6,956 nucleotides of DNA from Hyphomicrobiales bacterium (GTDB taxonomy: Bacteria > Pseudomonadota > Alphaproteobacteria > Rhizobiales > Aestuariivirgaceae), in contig JAMOMM010000462.1 in the NCBI GenBank assembly GCA_027067085.1, positions 1-6,956 on the forward strand. Direction: 5' to 3'. This document shows, piece after piece, positions 5,464 through 6,956 of the stretch. The number at the start of each line of letters is the position of its first letter. Within the stretch, counting starts at the first letter, position 1. The notes beneath the pieces were generated by a model, which saw only the letters and a program-made list of their open reading frames with translations, was not told where the DNA came from and ran no database searches. Both the position numbers and the translations under genes were made by a program.

Positions 5464-6666
5464 TTAGTAATCTATAGCAAGATAAGGAACTCTATCGCCC
5501 TTTTTAAGGGCCGCTGCAAAAGGTGGGCGAATGATTAAAACATCAGAGCGCGCAAAGGTCATTTGCATAGAACTGTCTTGTTTGTTGAATGGTTGAAGAG
5601 TCTTTTTTCCATTTTCATCAACTTCAAAGCAAGCGCGCATATACTCTTGGCGTTGGTCATTTTCCCGTAAATCACCAGCTAAAGTCCCATAAGAAATTTC
5701 GTCTTGATGGCTCAAACCCAACATTTTTTGAATCAGCGGCTTTAGAAAAATCCGCGCGCAAACGAGAGCAGAAACAGGATTACCAGGAAGACCGATCACT
5801 CGTTGATCGCCTTGTCGTGCAAAAATTAATGGCTTACCGGGCCGCATGGCAATTTTCCAAAAATCAAGTTCAATGCCAAGTTGAGTAAATGCAGGACCAA
5901 TCAAGTCATGGTCGCCAACAGATGCACCACCAATGGTCAACAATATATCGGCTTGAGCTGCCCCAGAAATAGCAGCGGTGATTTTATCAAGGTTATCAGG
6001 AGCAATACCTAACTGAATTGGTTCTCCACCAAAAGCGCGCACTGCAGCAGCTAACGAAACTGAATTGGACGATACAATTTGGTCAGGTCTTGTCACTTGT
6101 CCTGGCTCAACTAATTCATCGCCAGTTGCCAAAATAGCAACCGTTGGCTTTTTTCGAACATCAACTGTTGCGCAATTCATTGACGCGCATAGACCTATGC
6201 TGCCAGTATTTAGCTTGGTACCAGTTGTTAGAACCTTCTCACCGTCTTTAAAATCCAAACCAATTGGGCGAACAAAATTACCAACACTTACAGATTGTAA
6301 GATTGAAACGCTGTTGCCATCACGCTCGGTATTTTCTTGCATCACAACAGCATCAGCACCTTTTGGAAGGGGCGCGCCAGTGAAAATACGGGTGCACTGG
6401 CCTTGTGAAATTTCACCATCAAACGCTTGCCCCGCCGCTGCTTCACCAATCAGTTGTAAAGAGCATGGCGCATCGCCCACATCCAACGCTTTAACCGCAT
6501 AGCCATCCATTGAAGATGCATCAAAGGGTGGTTGGTTGCGTTTGGCGGTTAAGTCACTGGCAAGCACACGTCCAGCGGCGTGATCGAGTTCAATAGTTTC
6601 GCTAGATGAAAGCTTTACGCCTGCAAGGATTTGCTCTTTGGCATCTTCGACAGGTAAAAGGCTCAT
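5464..6666 (-). CDS. moeA: MoeA, molybdopterin molybdotransferase
   Basis: This enzyme inserts molybdate into adenylylated molybdopterin, releasing AMP and giving active molybdenum cofactor in the cytoplasm. The 400-residue length matches the family (Escherichia coli MoeA is 411). Conserved motifs appear in order: PPFDASSMDGYAV (46-58), IFTGAPLPKGADAVVMQE (94-111), ILATGDELVEPG (178-189), TIGGASVGDHD (244-254), MRPGKPLIF (274-282) and GLPGNPVSALV (292-302). The C-terminal domain with RSDVLIIRPP (373-382) completes the protein. The ATG at 6664-6666 shares one base with the moaC stop (TAATG), and a GGTGA motif lies 6 nt upstream inside moaC. Translation is therefore probably coupled to moaC. 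No domain is missing and the frame is intact. Confidence 0.98.
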   Translation of the reverse strand: MSLLPVEDAKEQILAGVKLSSSETIELDHAAGRVLASDLTAKRNQPPFDASSMDGYAVKALDVGDAPCSLQLIGEAAAGQAFDGEISQGQCTRIFTGAPLPKGADAVVMQENTERDGNSVSILQSVSVGNFVRPIGLDFKDGEKVLTTGTKLNTGSIGLCASMNCATVDVRKKPTVAILATGDELVEPGQVTRPDQIVSSNSVSLAAAVRAFGGEPIQLGIAPDNLDKITAAISGAAQADILLTIGGASVGDHDLIGPAFTQLGIELDFWKIAMRPGKPLIFARQGDQRVIGLPGNPVSALVCARIFLKPLIQKMLGLSHQDEISYGTLAGDLRENDQRQEYMRACFEVDENGKKTLQPFNKQDSSMQMTFARSDVLIIRPPFAAALKKGDRVPYLAIDY

Positions 6667-6956
6667 TAGCTTTCACCATGGACATAGCGCCCAGATTTGC
6701 CGCCGTCTTTTTCAAGCACTTTAATGTCTGAAATTTCCATGGCGCGATCCACAGCTTTGCACATATCATACAGTGTTAGGCAGGCCACACTAACAGCCGT
6801 TAGCGCCTCCATTTCCACACCAGTTTGGCCAGTAATTTTGACCAAAGAAACCACATCAATTTTGTTGTTGTCACGATCAGGTGTGAAATCAACGGATACT
6901 TTTGAGATCAATAATGGGTGGCACAACGGAATAAGCTCATGGCATTTTTTCGCTGC
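6666..6956 (-). CDS. moaC: MoaC, cyclic pyranopterin monophosphate synthase (C-terminal part, cut by window edge)
   Basis: MoaC converts the 3',8-cyclo-GTP product of MoaA into cyclic pyranopterin monophosphate, an early step of molybdenum cofactor synthesis. The visible 96 residues are in frame from the window edge and form the C-terminal part of a protein usually about 160 residues long. Family motifs are ELIPLCHPLLISKV (fragment residues 7-20), GQTGVEMEALTAVSVACL (43-60), YDMCKA (63-68) and GGKSG (85-89). H13 corresponds to E. coli H77, and D64 and K67 correspond to D128 and K131 of the active site. An in-frame TTG at 6926 is not the true start, because the family sequence continues upstream to the window edge. 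The stop TAA overlaps the moeA start by one base, so the two form an operon for the same pathway. Confidence 0.97.
   Translation of the reverse strand, partial: AAKKCHELIPLCHPLLISKVSVDFTPDRDNNKIDVVSLVKITGQTGVEMEALTAVSVACLTLYDMCKAVDRAMEISDIKVLEKDGGKSGRYVHGES

Noticed and set aside
6065..6502. Plus-strand open frame of 145 codons opposite moeA
   Set aside because: It is antisense to strongly conserved MoeA motifs and shows no domain of its own.
6666..6926. Complete 86-residue protein starting at the TTG at 6926
   Set aside because: The MoaC family sequence continues upstream in the same frame to the window edge, so this is an internal codon of a gene cut by the window.

Overview
The window looks like an ordinary chromosomal segment of an alphaproteobacterium with moderate base composition (roughly mid-40s % GC, judged by eye). 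Four things point there. TrmFO (folate-dependent tRNA m5U54 methyltransferase) occurs in many alphaproteobacteria. The UvrA has a CPVS variant of the first zinc finger, as I recall from alphaproteobacteria. moaC and moeA are adjacent and overlapping. The site upstream of uvrA resembles the alphaproteobacterial LexA box GTTC-N7-GTTC. I cannot name a genus.

All six genes lie on the minus strand, so transcription runs from high to low coordinates. In that order they are: the C-terminal 96 residues of MoaC (6666-6956, cut by the window edge); MoeA (5464-6666), whose start overlaps the moaC stop by one base; a 167-base intergenic region with a tandem 9-bp repeat; an extremely basic exported M15-type peptidoglycan peptidase (4643-5296); a 79-base gap with a perfect 14-bp stem-loop and a candidate SOS box; UvrA (1678-4563); a 76-base gap; an exported beta-propeller-like protein of unknown function (492-1601); a 62-base gap with a strong stem-loop; and the first 143 residues of TrmFO (1-429, cut by the window edge).

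The genes fall into unrelated jobs. MoaC and MoeA make molybdenum cofactor: MoaC acts in formation of the cyclic pyranopterin precursor and MoeA inserts molybdate. UvrA is the damage-recognition ATPase of nucleotide excision repair. TrmFO modifies tRNA. The M15 protein and the propeller protein are probably exported, one for cell-wall cleavage and the other for an unknown role. Only moaC-moeA is clearly an operon; the other genes are separated by gaps that hold stem-loops or candidate control sites.

I saw no tRNA, rRNA, CRISPR array, insertion sequence, phage gene or frameshift. There is no obvious undescribed multi-gene system here. The points most worth a second look are the control elements around uvrA and trmFO, the tandem repeat upstream of the M15 gene, the almost acid-free M15 protein and the unrecognised propeller protein.
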